From NCBI GenBank assembly GCA_045660295.1, contig JAZRDN010000035.1:5488-69487 (forward strand): a stretch of DNA of 64,000 nucleotides, read 5' to 3'. The position numbers were made by a program, and so were the translations under genes. The notes under the pieces were generated by a model. It was not told the DNA's origin and searched no databases. It was given only the letters and a program-made list of their open reading frames with translations. Positions 50,652-58,728 of the stretch are shown in pieces (position 1 is the first letter of the stretch; each line of letters starts with the position of its first letter). The DNA is from RGIG8775 sp045660295 (GTDB lineage Bacteria; Bacillota; Clostridia; Oscillospirales; CAG-272).

Positions 50652-51935
50652 TTATATAACCTTGATGGCTCCGCGGGGTCTGATGCGGAGAATGATGCAC
50701 GAGCCCTCGCCGAACGCCGCATCCATTATCGCACGGAAGCTCTCTGCGTCAGCGGCAGGAACGAATGCCTGAATAGTGCCCGCAAATCCACCGCCGTGCA
50801 CGCGCCAAGCCGCCTTTTTGTCGGCAAGATAGCCCTCGGCAAGGCAAAGCGCCAGCGAGAGTCCCTGCTCGGATACGTTCTTGGTGGTGTATACGTTTTG
50901 GAGATAGCAGAACGAGGAGCGTCCCGAGCTCTTTACTCCGTCAAAGAATGCGTCAAGGTCGCCCGACTTGAGAGCGTTTGTCTGATTGTAAACTCGCTCG
51001 TTCTCGTTGAAGAAGTGGAATGCGCGGAGAATAGCTCTGTCGCCAAGCTTTTCACGCAAAACAGGAATCTCTTTTGCCACAGTCGCCGCGTCAAGCTCGC
51101 GAAGAACGCTCTTGCCGAAGTGAGCGGCAACGCTCTTCATTTCAGCGGGAACAGAGGCGTAGTCGTCGGTAAGGTCGGCGTGATTTCCGCCCGTGCTTAC
51201 GATACAGAGATTGTATCCCGCGGCTGTGATGTCAAAATCAAGCTTTTCGATAGCAGGCTCTTTTGTGTCCTTGAAATCGATAGCAACGATACCGCCGCAA
51301 GCGCAGGCAACCTGATCCATAAGTCCGCAGGGCTTGCCGAAGAATACGTTCTCGGCGTACTGGGAGAGCTTTGCTATTTCAACGTTGTCAACGCTTCCGT
51401 CGTTGTACATGTGGTTGAGAATATTTCCTATCATGTCCTCAAACGCCGCCGAGGAAGAAAGACCCGAGCCCTTAAGAACGCTGGATGTGGTGTAAGCGCA
51501 GAAGCCGCCTATCTTGTGACCGTTGTTAGTAAATCCGCGGCACATACCTGCGATTATGGATTTAGACGTGCCGAAGAGTTTTTCGTCGGGAGCGTTGTAT
51601 TTTTCAAAATCAACTGTATCCTCAGAGAAGCCCTCGGATTTTACCTTGATAACACTGCCGTCAAGCTTTGCGGCAACCGCGATTATGTCAAGGTCGATAG
51701 AAGCGGCAATAACTCTGCCGTGGTTGTGGTCTGTATGGTTTCCCGAAATCTCGCTTCTGCCCGAAACAGAGAATATTTCCACGTTCTCAAGTGCCCCGTA
51801 GAGCTTTTCGAACTCGTCTATGGCAGAGAGATATCTCTCGGTCTGCTTGGCTACGTTAGCCTCTCCGTAAAGCTCGATAAGTGTGTTGTTTATGCTTCCG
51901 CTCTTTATAGCGGAACGAAGCTGGTTAATGTTCAT
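50652..51935 (-). CDS. galK: Galactokinase
   Basis: The 427-residue GHMP kinase phosphorylates galactose at C1 (Leloir pathway). Motifs are GRSEISGNHTDHNHGRV near residue 60 (the galactokinase signature), LKGSGLSSSAAFEDMIGN near 155 (ATP-binding GHMP motif), and a C-terminal WRVHGGGFAGTIQAFVP. It is slightly longer than E. coli GalK. It has its own promoter and leads the minus-strand run to 46390; no galT or galE accompanies it. Confidence 0.93.
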   Translation of the reverse strand: MNINQLRSAIKSGSINNTLIELYGEANVAKQTERYLSAIDEFEKLYGALENVEIFSVSGRSEISGNHTDHNHGRVIAASIDLDIIAVAAKLDGSVIKVKSEGFSEDTVDFEKYNAPDEKLFGTSKSIIAGMCRGFTNNGHKIGGFCAYTTSSVLKGSGLSSSAAFEDMIGNILNHMYNDGSVDNVEIAKLSQYAENVFFGKPCGLMDQVACACGGIVAIDFKDTKEPAIEKLDFDITAAGYNLCIVSTGGNHADLTDDYASVPAEMKSVAAHFGKSVLRELDAATVAKEIPVLREKLGDRAILRAFHFFNENERVYNQTNALKSGDLDAFFDGVKSSGRSSFCYLQNVYTTKNVSEQGLSLALCLAEGYLADKKAAWRVHGGGFAGTIQAFVPAADAESFRAIMDAAFGEGSCIILRIRPRGAIKVI

Positions 51936-51971
51936 TGTAAAAGTCCTTTCACAAAAAAAGTGTACAAAGTC

Positions 51972-52000
51972 ATTGTATCATATTTTTTGTGTTTCGACAA
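51972..52000 (-). promoter_or_regulatory. Promoter of galK
   Basis: Minus-strand TTGTCG (51995-52000), 17 bp, TACAAT (51972-51977). Confidence 0.65.
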
Positions 52001-52005
52001 GACCT

Positions 52006-53142
52006 TTAGAAAAATTTAATTGATTTTATTGTTTTTTTGAGTCCTACGTCTCCCGTAAGTGTGTCGATTCCGAATAGCAGGAGCAAGGTCGGCTTTTCTT
52101 TTTGCTCGTATAGAGGAATAAGAATTTCCGCAAGCGGCTGACGGAGATATCGTGGATCAATGAGGTCAATGTCGTAGTGGCGCGCGAGAAAGGGAATAAG
52201 CGAGTTGGCAAAGCTGTCTTTTATTACGGCAAGCCTCGGTTTGCCGCCGCTTTCTATGCGGAGATGCGCCTTGTTGCCGCCGAGAAAAAAGTCGTACTGT
52301 GAGCTTCCCTTAAGCGCCGAGGTGTCGTAAATCCACGATTTTTTGCCCGTGCTCACGTCGCTCACGGTTATTTCGCCATCGCCGTCATACCTCATGGCGG
52401 TGATTTTGTCGGGGGTGGCGGTGGGGAACAGCGATGCCGAATACGACGTGCCGAAAAATGAGTCGCTTACCGTCTCGGCTTCAAAATCCGAGAGGGGATA
52501 GGGCGTGTAACCCAGAGAGTTGCCAAGCTCGCGGTAGGCGTAATAAGCGCCGAGTGTAGTCCAATGGTGGTCGGTCTTGTAAAAAACATACTCTCCTGCC
52601 TCGGCTTTTTTCCTCAAAAGCTCGGTTGCGGTTGCGGCGTTGTGCTGTTCTGTCAGCGCCCACTCTTTTTCGCCGCTTGCGAAAGGCGCGGGGCAGAAGT
52701 ATTCAAGCACGTCCTCGGCGCGCGGAGCGCAGAAAAACACCGAGTCAACGCCGTAGATTTCCGCTTTGTCTCGAATGGCATCAATTGCCGCCAGATTTGC
52801 CTTTAGCATATCAAGCTCGGCGTATTCCAGTCTCTTTACGAGATTTTTGTTTTGGGCGAGCATAACGCCGTTGCTCTCTAACTTTCCCAAGCCCAATTCG
52901 TATGACGAATTAAGCGTCAGCAGGGAAGTGCGCAAAGGAAATTGGTCGGCGCAAAAATCCGAAAAGCCCTTGGTGTAGCTCCCGTCAAGCAGAGAGCCTG
53001 CCGATAATTCGGGCGTTTGTGCCAGAATCCTGTTTTCGGTGACCGAAAAATCCTTGGTGGGTAAAAACAAAAACGCTGTCCAGACAGCAATGACGACACC
53101 TGCGTACAGCGCGCAGAGAGTAAATGATAGCTTTTTTGACAT
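52006..53142 (-). CDS. DHHW-family envelope protein (AlgX/SGNH-like)
   Basis: A 378-residue protein with an N-terminal membrane anchor (about 5-27), then the start RILAQTPELSAGSLLDGSYTKG. The eponymous YKTDHHWTTLGAYYAYRELG lies near residue 200, and LAVIKDSFANSLIPFLARHYD near 315 has the SGNH-like Ser block. Relatives (DHHW, AlgX, AlgJ) assist O-acetylation of exported polysaccharides. ATG 53142 is preferred to a long upstream frame that crosses the divergent promoter. No O-acyltransferase partner is visible here. Confidence 0.88.
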   Translation of the reverse strand: MSKKLSFTLCALYAGVVIAVWTAFLFLPTKDFSVTENRILAQTPELSAGSLLDGSYTKGFSDFCADQFPLRTSLLTLNSSYELGLGKLESNGVMLAQNKNLVKRLEYAELDMLKANLAAIDAIRDKAEIYGVDSVFFCAPRAEDVLEYFCPAPFASGEKEWALTEQHNAATATELLRKKAEAGEYVFYKTDHHWTTLGAYYAYRELGNSLGYTPYPLSDFEAETVSDSFFGTSYSASLFPTATPDKITAMRYDGDGEITVSDVSTGKKSWIYDTSALKGSSQYDFFLGGNKAHLRIESGGKPRLAVIKDSFANSLIPFLARHYDIDLIDPRYLRQPLAEILIPLYEQKEKPTLLLLFGIDTLTGDVGLKKTIKSIKFF

Positions 53143-53224
53143 GATAACCGCCTTTTTGAAAAATGATATCACGGTTATTTTTAGCCTTAAGGCGGTGTTG
53201 TATTCGGAATAAAGCCCCGAACTG

Positions 53225-53253
53225 TTGACTTTGTTTGGTGGGTGTGTTATAAT
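53225..53253 (+). promoter_or_regulatory. Promoter of the OadB-motif membrane protein gene
   Basis: TTGACT (53225-53230), 17 bp, TATAAT (53248-53253). Confidence 0.82.
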
Positions 53254-53278
53254 TGAAACACAGATTGGAGTGATAAAA

Positions 53279-53842
53279 ATGAAAAAAAGAGCCGCAATAA
53301 TATTGAGCATAAGCGCGGTAGTGCTTTTGATATGCGTCCTTGTGCCGTCCGGAGTTTTGGGGGCGTCAAAGAATGAGTCTGTGGGTATAATCGGCGGCGC
53401 TGACGGACCTACGGTTATAATGATAACGGGGGCGTTTTGGGACGGAGTTCTCCCTTCTTTCATAACTCTTTCTCTGTCTACTGTTTTGTGCGGTCTGTTC
53501 TGCTTGCTCTTTTCAAAAGCCGTCAAAGAGCATTGTGCGCTTAAAACAAGCGGCATCGCGCTTAGCCTATCGGCGTGCGCTTCGCTTTTCTTTTACTGTG
53601 CTTTGCTTTTCGCTTCCTGCTTTATTATGACCTCGCCCGACAAGCACCCCGTAATTCTTCCGTTGAGTATCCTTGTTGGCGCCCTTGCCGTGGTTGCTTT
53701 TGTCCTGCTTTTGACAGTTTACGTGAAATCGCGCGCTCAAAAAACAAGTGCCAAGGGTGTTTTGATTGATATTCTTCTGTTCCTTTCGTATTTGTTGCCG
53801 TTTTTCTTAGTATTTGATTTTGTCCGCAACTTGATAGCGTGA
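53279..53842 (+). CDS. Small membrane protein with OadB-like GIIGGADGPT motif
   Basis: The 187-residue protein has an N-terminal membrane helix (about 7-26), then ESVGIIGGADGPTVIMITG at about 32-50, then three to four further helices. GIIGGADGPT is the hallmark of the beta subunit of Na+-translocating decarboxylases (OadB), a protein over twice this size, but the rest shows no OadB resemblance. ATG 53279 has TTGGAGTG upstream. It is a single-gene unit with a good promoter and terminator. The function is unknown. Confidence 0.75.
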   Translation: MKKRAAIILSISAVVLLICVLVPSGVLGASKNESVGIIGGADGPTVIMITGAFWDGVLPSFITLSLSTVLCGLFCLLFSKAVKEHCALKTSGIALSLSACASLFFYCALLFASCFIMTSPDKHPVILPLSILVGALAVVAFVLLLTVYVKSRAQKTSAKGVLIDILLFLSYLLPFFLVFDFVRNLIA

Positions 53843-53873
53843 AAAAATCTGACTCATTGGAGTCAGATTTTTT
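53842..53873 (+). terminator. Terminator of the OadB-motif gene
   Basis: AAAAAATCTGACTC pairs perfectly over 14 bp with GAGTCAGATTTTTT (ATTG loop). The stem begins at the last base of the stop codon. Confidence 0.92.
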
Positions 53874-53882
53874 CTGTTATTA

Positions 53883-54117
53883 AAAGCCTTCAAAGCCGCC
53901 GAAAGGGAATGGCGCACACAAAGCGAGTTTATGCAGGTGGCGGCTATCAGAGCGGTCTACGACATTATTTTTCAAATCCATAGCGAATATAAAAAGGCGT
54001 ACGTGCCAGACGCGCATTTGCGCCTCATAGCCCCCGGCACTTGAAAAAATTTCCGCCGAGTTCACCCAAAACGAAATATCGGTTGCCGAACTCGCCGCGC
54101 TTTGCAATGATAAATAA
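53883..54117 (+). pseudogene. AraC-family regulator remnant
   Basis: The first frame reads KAFKAAEREWRTQSEFMQVA and on to YKKAYVPDAHLRLIAPGT before TGA at 54042. One base later the reading continues LEKISAEFTQNEISVAELAA and LCNDK, stop at 54115-54117. The order, linker then the start of the helix-turn-helix domain, is that of AraC regulators, but the sensor domain and both recognition helices are missing. It is read as 3'-proximal debris carrying a frameshift and a truncation. A hairpin of the same kind as that after the intact AraC gene follows it. Confidence 0.65.
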
Positions 54118-54153
54118 AGGCAATATCAAACCTTTGTGGAATGATATTGCCTT
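54117..54153 (-). terminator. Terminator between the AraC remnant and the unknown-family gene
   Basis: AAGGCAATATCA/TGATATTGCCTT is a 12-bp stem. Its right arm GGAATGATATTGCCTT is shared with the hairpin at 57264. Confidence 0.8.
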
Positions 54154-54159
54154 AGTTTT

Positions 54160-56280
54160 TTAAAGTGTGTTTTTGTGTCCTATCAAAAAGTGGATAAGTC
54201 CGTTTATGTGCTCGCCAAGAAGATAGGTTCCGTTTTCATCTGTGACGAGCTTAAAGCGGCTGTCGTACTCGGGGGTGAATTTGGTGAATGTTGCTGTTGA
54301 AACAGCGCACTCGCAACCCTTTTCGGGGAAAAGGCGAACGGTGGCGTCTTTAAGTCCGCTTAAACGTATGGCGCGTCTGTAACGTGCGTTTACAGGAGGA
54401 GCCTCGCGGCAGGTTACAAATCCGCTTTCCTGCTCTACATACGCACGGCATTCTCTTTGCTCACCGCGGCTGAATCGGTATGCCGACTTGCCTTGTATCA
54501 TTTCAGCGTCACAACCGATGAGAATAGGCGCTCCGAGTGGAAATCTGAATTTAGCGTCGGTGGTTGTGTTGGAGTTGTAAACCGAGAAAATAAGGGCGTT
54601 GTCCCGTCGGGAAATAGCCATCGTGGGGGGCTTTACAGTCTCCTCTTTTTTGGAAAAATCAATTTCATATCCAAGAGGTGCCAAAGCCGTTCTTATATCG
54701 CTCGGGCTTTTCTCAACGTCGATTTTTGTAAGCCCTTTAAAAGCTTTAACCGTGTTGAGCTTTTCGCTTGTGCCGTACATTATCACGTTTATACCATGCT
54801 CCCCAAAGGCGGTAAGCCTGTCAAGTACATTTGTGTTTTCGGGTACGGGTGATATCAAAATGCTGTTTTTGTACAGCAACTCGCTGTGCTTCAAAAAATT
54901 ATCCGTAGAAACTACCGTGCAAAGCGGAAAGCCTTCGTTTATGGCATCGCATATGTAGTTGTCACCGAGATTCATTTCTTTTAGCGTTGATGCGTCATCC
55001 GAGGTGGTATACTCGCGCATTGGATATACCCACACAAGCGGGGCAGGGGAATCTGCGGCGTTCTTTTCGGCTTTTAACAGATGCGGGAGAGGCTCGTTTA
55101 CGCAATTGTCGGGCATATTACCGTGTGAGTTGTCTATGGCAAGAATATTCAAGGAGTTTGCCGACTCAACCTCGCCCTCAGCGTTTATGCGTGTAATCGC
55201 CATTGGCAGATAGATGTCACAGGGCGAGCCGTCGTATCGGTCGTACCAGGGGGAGTTCAACCACCATGGGTCGTGAATGTAATATCTGAACGGAAATCTT
55301 TCGTTTGGAAGCTCGCATATTCTTGTCATGTGCCCCATTACTTCCAGTCCATAGTTGTCGTTCAATGCCGCCCAAGGAGAGTTTGGCGGCGCGGTGATAT
55401 CCAAATCGGCATTATAGATGTCGTAAAGCGGAACTCCGTCGCTTGCGTAGTCTATGCCCACCGAATTGTTTGTTCCTCTTGTTTCGAGGGGGAACGAGCA
55501 ATTTTCTCTGAACAGCTTCCAGAATTTAAAGACGTTTGCTTTGGTTTCGGTAAGCTTTTCGGGATAGTATTTTTCGCCGTCAAATATCTTTCCCGTTTTA
55601 TCCCACGGATTTGCGCTGAAGCCGAGACCGTTTGAAAGCCAAAGATAATCAAATCCCATATCTGCAAGGAAAATTTCCGATTGCTTGCCCAGAAAAACGC
55701 CAAACGGGGTGTCTTGCGGGATTCCGTGAGGATATGCCGCGTATTCGCGTGTGTCTGCGTCAAGCAGTGCCGTTGCGTCAACAAAACCAAACTCACCGTC
55801 AAGTACAGTGCCCGAGCATATTTCTTGGTGTCGGTTGTATTTGAAATCCGATTTTGTAAATTCGGGACCTATATCAAAGGTTTCTCCAACACGGATGATT
55901 GCATCGGGAAATGCCTTTTTTCCCTCGTCCTTCAAGGTAGACACTATCTTTTTGAGAATAGCATAGGTCATTTTTGGTGCGTTTTTCAGGTATGAGTGTG
56001 TGCGGGCGTGAAGCGAGGTCTCAAGCGGTTCGTCTTCCGCTAAGAACGGCTTGTTAGCCGTGCCCCAAAAGCGCCCCCATTCAAATTCGTCTTCAAGTCT
56101 TCCCGCGTAATCGAGAATTTCGCTTCCGTCGCTTGTCCAAAGCATGACAGATATGCTTTCTCTTTCCTTCAAAAGCGGACGCCATTGCGAAAAGATCTGC
56201 GCGCAGACGTTTCTTATATACTCATCGTCGGTTTGCTTAAAGGGTTTAAGACTCATTTCAAGCGTAATATTTCGAAACAT
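54160..56280 (-). CDS. Large cytosolic protein, putative carbohydrate-active enzyme of unassigned family
   Basis: A 706-residue protein without a signal peptide. It starts MFRNITLEMSLKPFKQTDDE and has strongly patterned motifs: VMLWTSDGSEILDYAGRLED, VGETFDIGPEFTKSDFKYNR, MGFDYLWLSNGLGFSANPWD, ETRGTNNSVGIDYASDGVPL and HDPWWLNSPWYDRYDG. These suggest a TIM-barrel glycosidase-like core (about 1-420). About 455-560 looks like a class I GATase-like/trimerisation domain as in GH42 enzymes, and the end is beta-rich. ATG 56280 follows CAGGAG. It is divergent from an AraC activator, the usual layout for an induced sugar enzyme. The substrate is unknown. Confidence 0.7.
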   Translation of the reverse strand: MFRNITLEMSLKPFKQTDDEYIRNVCAQIFSQWRPLLKERESISVMLWTSDGSEILDYAGRLEDEFEWGRFWGTANKPFLAEDEPLETSLHARTHSYLKNAPKMTYAILKKIVSTLKDEGKKAFPDAIIRVGETFDIGPEFTKSDFKYNRHQEICSGTVLDGEFGFVDATALLDADTREYAAYPHGIPQDTPFGVFLGKQSEIFLADMGFDYLWLSNGLGFSANPWDKTGKIFDGEKYYPEKLTETKANVFKFWKLFRENCSFPLETRGTNNSVGIDYASDGVPLYDIYNADLDITAPPNSPWAALNDNYGLEVMGHMTRICELPNERFPFRYYIHDPWWLNSPWYDRYDGSPCDIYLPMAITRINAEGEVESANSLNILAIDNSHGNMPDNCVNEPLPHLLKAEKNAADSPAPLVWVYPMREYTTSDDASTLKEMNLGDNYICDAINEGFPLCTVVSTDNFLKHSELLYKNSILISPVPENTNVLDRLTAFGEHGINVIMYGTSEKLNTVKAFKGLTKIDVEKSPSDIRTALAPLGYEIDFSKKEETVKPPTMAISRRDNALIFSVYNSNTTTDAKFRFPLGAPILIGCDAEMIQGKSAYRFSRGEQRECRAYVEQESGFVTCREAPPVNARYRRAIRLSGLKDATVRLFPEKGCECAVSTATFTKFTPEYDSRFKLVTDENGTYLLGEHINGLIHFLIGHKNTL

Positions 56281-56317
56281 TATCTTTCTCCTGTCGGATT
56301 TAAGTTTATTTAATTTT

Positions 56318-56346
56318 ATGTTAGCATAATATGACAGACATTTCAA
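56318..56346 (-). promoter_or_regulatory. Promoter of the unknown-family gene
   Basis: Minus-strand TTGAAA (56341-56346), 17 bp, TAACAT (56318-56323). Confidence 0.7.
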
Positions 56347-56355
56347 GCGAAAATT

Positions 56356-56384
56356 TGCCCATTTATAGGACAATCTGCTCATTT
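56356..56384 (+). promoter_or_regulatory. Direct repeats, candidate AraC-type binding sites
   Basis: TGCCCATTT (56356-56364) and TGCTCATTT (56376-56384) match at 8 of 9 positions and are 20 bp apart, about two helical turns. They lie between the two divergent promoters, touching the -35 side of both. AraC-family activators typically bind such direct repeats. The role is inferred. Confidence 0.5.
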
Positions 56385-56388
56385 TGCA

Positions 56389-56418
56389 TTGACAAATTAA
56401 AAGTGTATATGGTATAAT
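56389..56418 (+). promoter_or_regulatory. Promoter of the AraC gene
   Basis: TTGACA (56389-56394), 18 bp, TATAAT (56413-56418). Confidence 0.75.
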
Positions 56419-56466
56419 ATTTCCTACGGCGAGTAAGATAATTTGCGCCGAGGAATAGGGTGATGA

Positions 56467-57264
56467 ATGTTGTTTTCAAACAATTTTTACGTGAATATAA
56501 AAAAGGTACATATTGCTCATAAATGCACCATGTGCAGGACGCATAAATGCGAATACCCCGACGGCAGAAAATCCTATGGAGTGATATACTCCATTTCGGG
56601 AAATGTCGAATTCAGATTCCATTCGGGGGAACGTGTCGCCTTATCGGACGGGCAAGCGCTTTTTATCTCACCCTACACGGCGTATTCGGTCATAACCGAT
56701 AAAGAATTTATTCATTATACGGTCAATTTTGATATATACGAGAGCGAATCCCGACCGGAAGAGCTTGACAAGCCCTACTGCCTTTTAAAGGACAGTAATA
56801 CGGGGCAGCTTGAGTCGGTATTCAAAAAGCTGGTAGGCATATGGAGCCGAAAAAAAGTAGGCTATGAGATGCTGGCTGTGGGATGTCTTTATGAGCTGCT
56901 CTTCCTTTTGTATTTTTCTTGTGTTGACCAAAAGAATACCGAGTCATACCGCCGATTGGCACCCGCTAAGGAATATATAGAACAGCATTTCGATGGCGAT
57001 ATAAGCTTGGCGAAATTGGCATATCTTTCGGATATGAGTGTGACCAATTTCAGAAGGGAATGGAAAAAAATTTATACCGAGTCTCCTCTTCAATATCGTG
57101 ACACAATTCGTGTACAGCACGCTAAAGAGTACCTGACCTACGGGTATTATACCGTGGCGGAAATAGCCGCAAGATGCGGGTTTGATGACGTGAGTTACTT
57201 TATCCGCTTTTTCAAAAAGAAAACCGGTGTCACTCCCGGCGCGGCAAAAAAACATATCCTGTAA
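56467..57264 (+). CDS. AraC-family transcriptional regulator
   Basis: The 265-residue regulator has an N-terminal cupin-like sensor domain (about 15-110; SGNVEFRFHSGERVALSDGQ) and a C-terminal AraC helix-turn-helix pair (about 165-262). The second carries the family signature VAEIAARCGFDDVSYFIRFF and ends KKKTGVTPGAAKKH. The first HTH reads DISLAKLAYLSDMSVTNFRR. It is divergent from the 706-residue gene and probably activates it when a sugar is bound. It is shorter than classic AraC by a compact sensor. Confidence 0.92.
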   Translation: MLFSNNFYVNIKKVHIAHKCTMCRTHKCEYPDGRKSYGVIYSISGNVEFRFHSGERVALSDGQALFISPYTAYSVITDKEFIHYTVNFDIYESESRPEELDKPYCLLKDSNTGQLESVFKKLVGIWSRKKVGYEMLAVGCLYELLFLLYFSCVDQKNTESYRRLAPAKEYIEQHFDGDISLAKLAYLSDMSVTNFRREWKKIYTESPLQYRDTIRVQHAKEYLTYGYYTVAEIAARCGFDDVSYFIRFFKKKTGVTPGAAKKHIL

Positions 57265-57307
57265 AAAAGGCAATATTACCCGATTTTCGGAATGATATTG
57301 CCTTTTT
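57264..57307 (+). terminator. Terminator between AraC and spoIVB (convergent)
   Basis: AAAAAGGCAATAT pairs perfectly over 13 bp with ATATTGCCTTTTT, enclosing a small CCGA/TCGG hairpin. It resembles the hairpin at 54117. Confidence 0.9.
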
Positions 57308-57336
57308 CTTATTTGCCGTGCGCTTTTCGCTTTGCT

Positions 57337-58539
57337 TTACCCCTCAAGCTCACCTATTTGATTCAGCATATTCTCAATAAATATGCCGTATCCCCTCGTC
57401 GGGTCGTTGACCAGAACGTGCGTCACCGCGCCGACCAGTTTGCCGTTTTGGATAATGGGAGAGCCGCTCATTCCCTGAATGATACCGCCTGTCTTTTCAA
57501 GAAGGGCGGGGTCTGTAACCTTGACGTTGAAGCACTTGCCGCCGTCGGCGTTTTTGTTGATGTCCGATATGCATACGGTATAGGCGTGCATACCCGTATC
57601 GTCAAGCGTGCAATAGATAGTCGCTTCGCCCTCTTTAAGCTCTCCCTTGAGTCCTATCGGCAGAGCCTCGGAGAGGGGATTGGCGAGCGGCTCGGTAAAC
57701 ACGCCGAACACTCCGCAATCTGTGTTTTGTATCATTGAGCCGAGCTTTGTCTGTTTGAAAAATCCTTTTATTTCACCCGGAGCGCCGCTGAGACCCTTTT
57801 CAATTCCGCTGATAGTTACGTCTACCACCGCGCCGCGACGCATGGGGATAAGCGAGCCTGTCTCGGTGTCACAGATCCCGTGTCCGAGTCCCGCAAAAAC
57901 TCCGCTTTCGGGTACGATAAAGCTGACCGTGCCTATGCCCGCTCCGCTGTCGCGTATCATAATTCCGGTTTTGTATTTTCCGTCGCCGTGGCTTTTTATG
58001 GGAGTGACCTTGACATCGTGCGAGCTGCCCTCACGCATATAGGTAAGCGTTATTTCGGATCCGCGCGACGCGTCTATAGCATCGCTTAATGAGCTTGTGC
58101 CGCCCACCGCTTTGCCGTTGATGTGGGTGATAATGTCGTGGAGTCTGAGCCCTGCGTCCTTAGCTGGATTTACCTCGCCCGCGTCTGTCTCAACGTCGCA
58201 AAAGCCCGCTACCATGAGTCCGTCGGTAAAAAATTTAACGCCAAAGGGCATGCCGCCCGGAATGAGCTTGGTATCCTTATAATAAGAGGTCAGCCCAACC
58301 GTTTTCAGCGGTAAAAAATCAAAAAGTCTGTATTCGGCGCAGGATATATCATCTCTGTTATCAAACTTTAAGGACGATGCTTCGGCATATAAAAATACCG
58401 GAAGCTCATCGCCCTCAAAATAAGATACGTTGTCGGGAATTATATAGTCGTATACCCCGAGGATGCCGACAAGTAAGATAAGAAGTGACAAAGTAAGCAC
58501 CGAAACGGTTTTGAAAATCCTTTTTTTCGATAATTTCAT
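57337..58539 (-). CDS. spoIVB: SpoIVB-type serine peptidase
   Basis: The 400-residue sporulation protease signals sigma-K activation in Bacillus by cutting SpoIVFA. An N-terminal membrane helix (about 10-31) leads to a PDZ domain (about 110-190; AGLRLHDIITHINGKAVGG) and the SpoIVB peptidase S55 domain. Near the C-terminus, TGGIIQGMSGSPIIQNGKLV holds the catalytic Ser of GMSGSP, and GIGTVSFI and GLGHGICD with the His are earlier. It supports an endospore-forming host. RecN and spo0A, its usual neighbours, are not adjacent. Confidence 0.93.
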   Translation of the reverse strand: MKLSKKRIFKTVSVLTLSLLILLVGILGVYDYIIPDNVSYFEGDELPVFLYAEASSLKFDNRDDISCAEYRLFDFLPLKTVGLTSYYKDTKLIPGGMPFGVKFFTDGLMVAGFCDVETDAGEVNPAKDAGLRLHDIITHINGKAVGGTSSLSDAIDASRGSEITLTYMREGSSHDVKVTPIKSHGDGKYKTGIMIRDSGAGIGTVSFIVPESGVFAGLGHGICDTETGSLIPMRRGAVVDVTISGIEKGLSGAPGEIKGFFKQTKLGSMIQNTDCGVFGVFTEPLANPLSEALPIGLKGELKEGEATIYCTLDDTGMHAYTVCISDINKNADGGKCFNVKVTDPALLEKTGGIIQGMSGSPIIQNGKLVGAVTHVLVNDPTRGYGIFIENMLNQIGELEG

Positions 58540-58728
58540 CGCTTGTCTTCCTTGTTAAAATTGTTGCTTGCGCAATATTAATGTTTGCACGCAGTATGCT
58601 TTTAATGTGTAACAAATTTGATTTGAAAAACCAAATTTTAATCTTGCGCGATTGGTACTTGATGTGCTATAATAGTTATAATATATGTAAAACCGGCTTT
58701 TTTCATACTTTCCGAAAAAGGAGATATT

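Noticed and set aside
50796..52019. 407-codon plus-strand frame opposite galK
   Set aside because: Antisense of a clear galactokinase; no start signals.
53880..54107. 75-codon minus-strand ORF
   Set aside because: The plus strand reads as AraC-family sequence here; the minus frame is its shadow.
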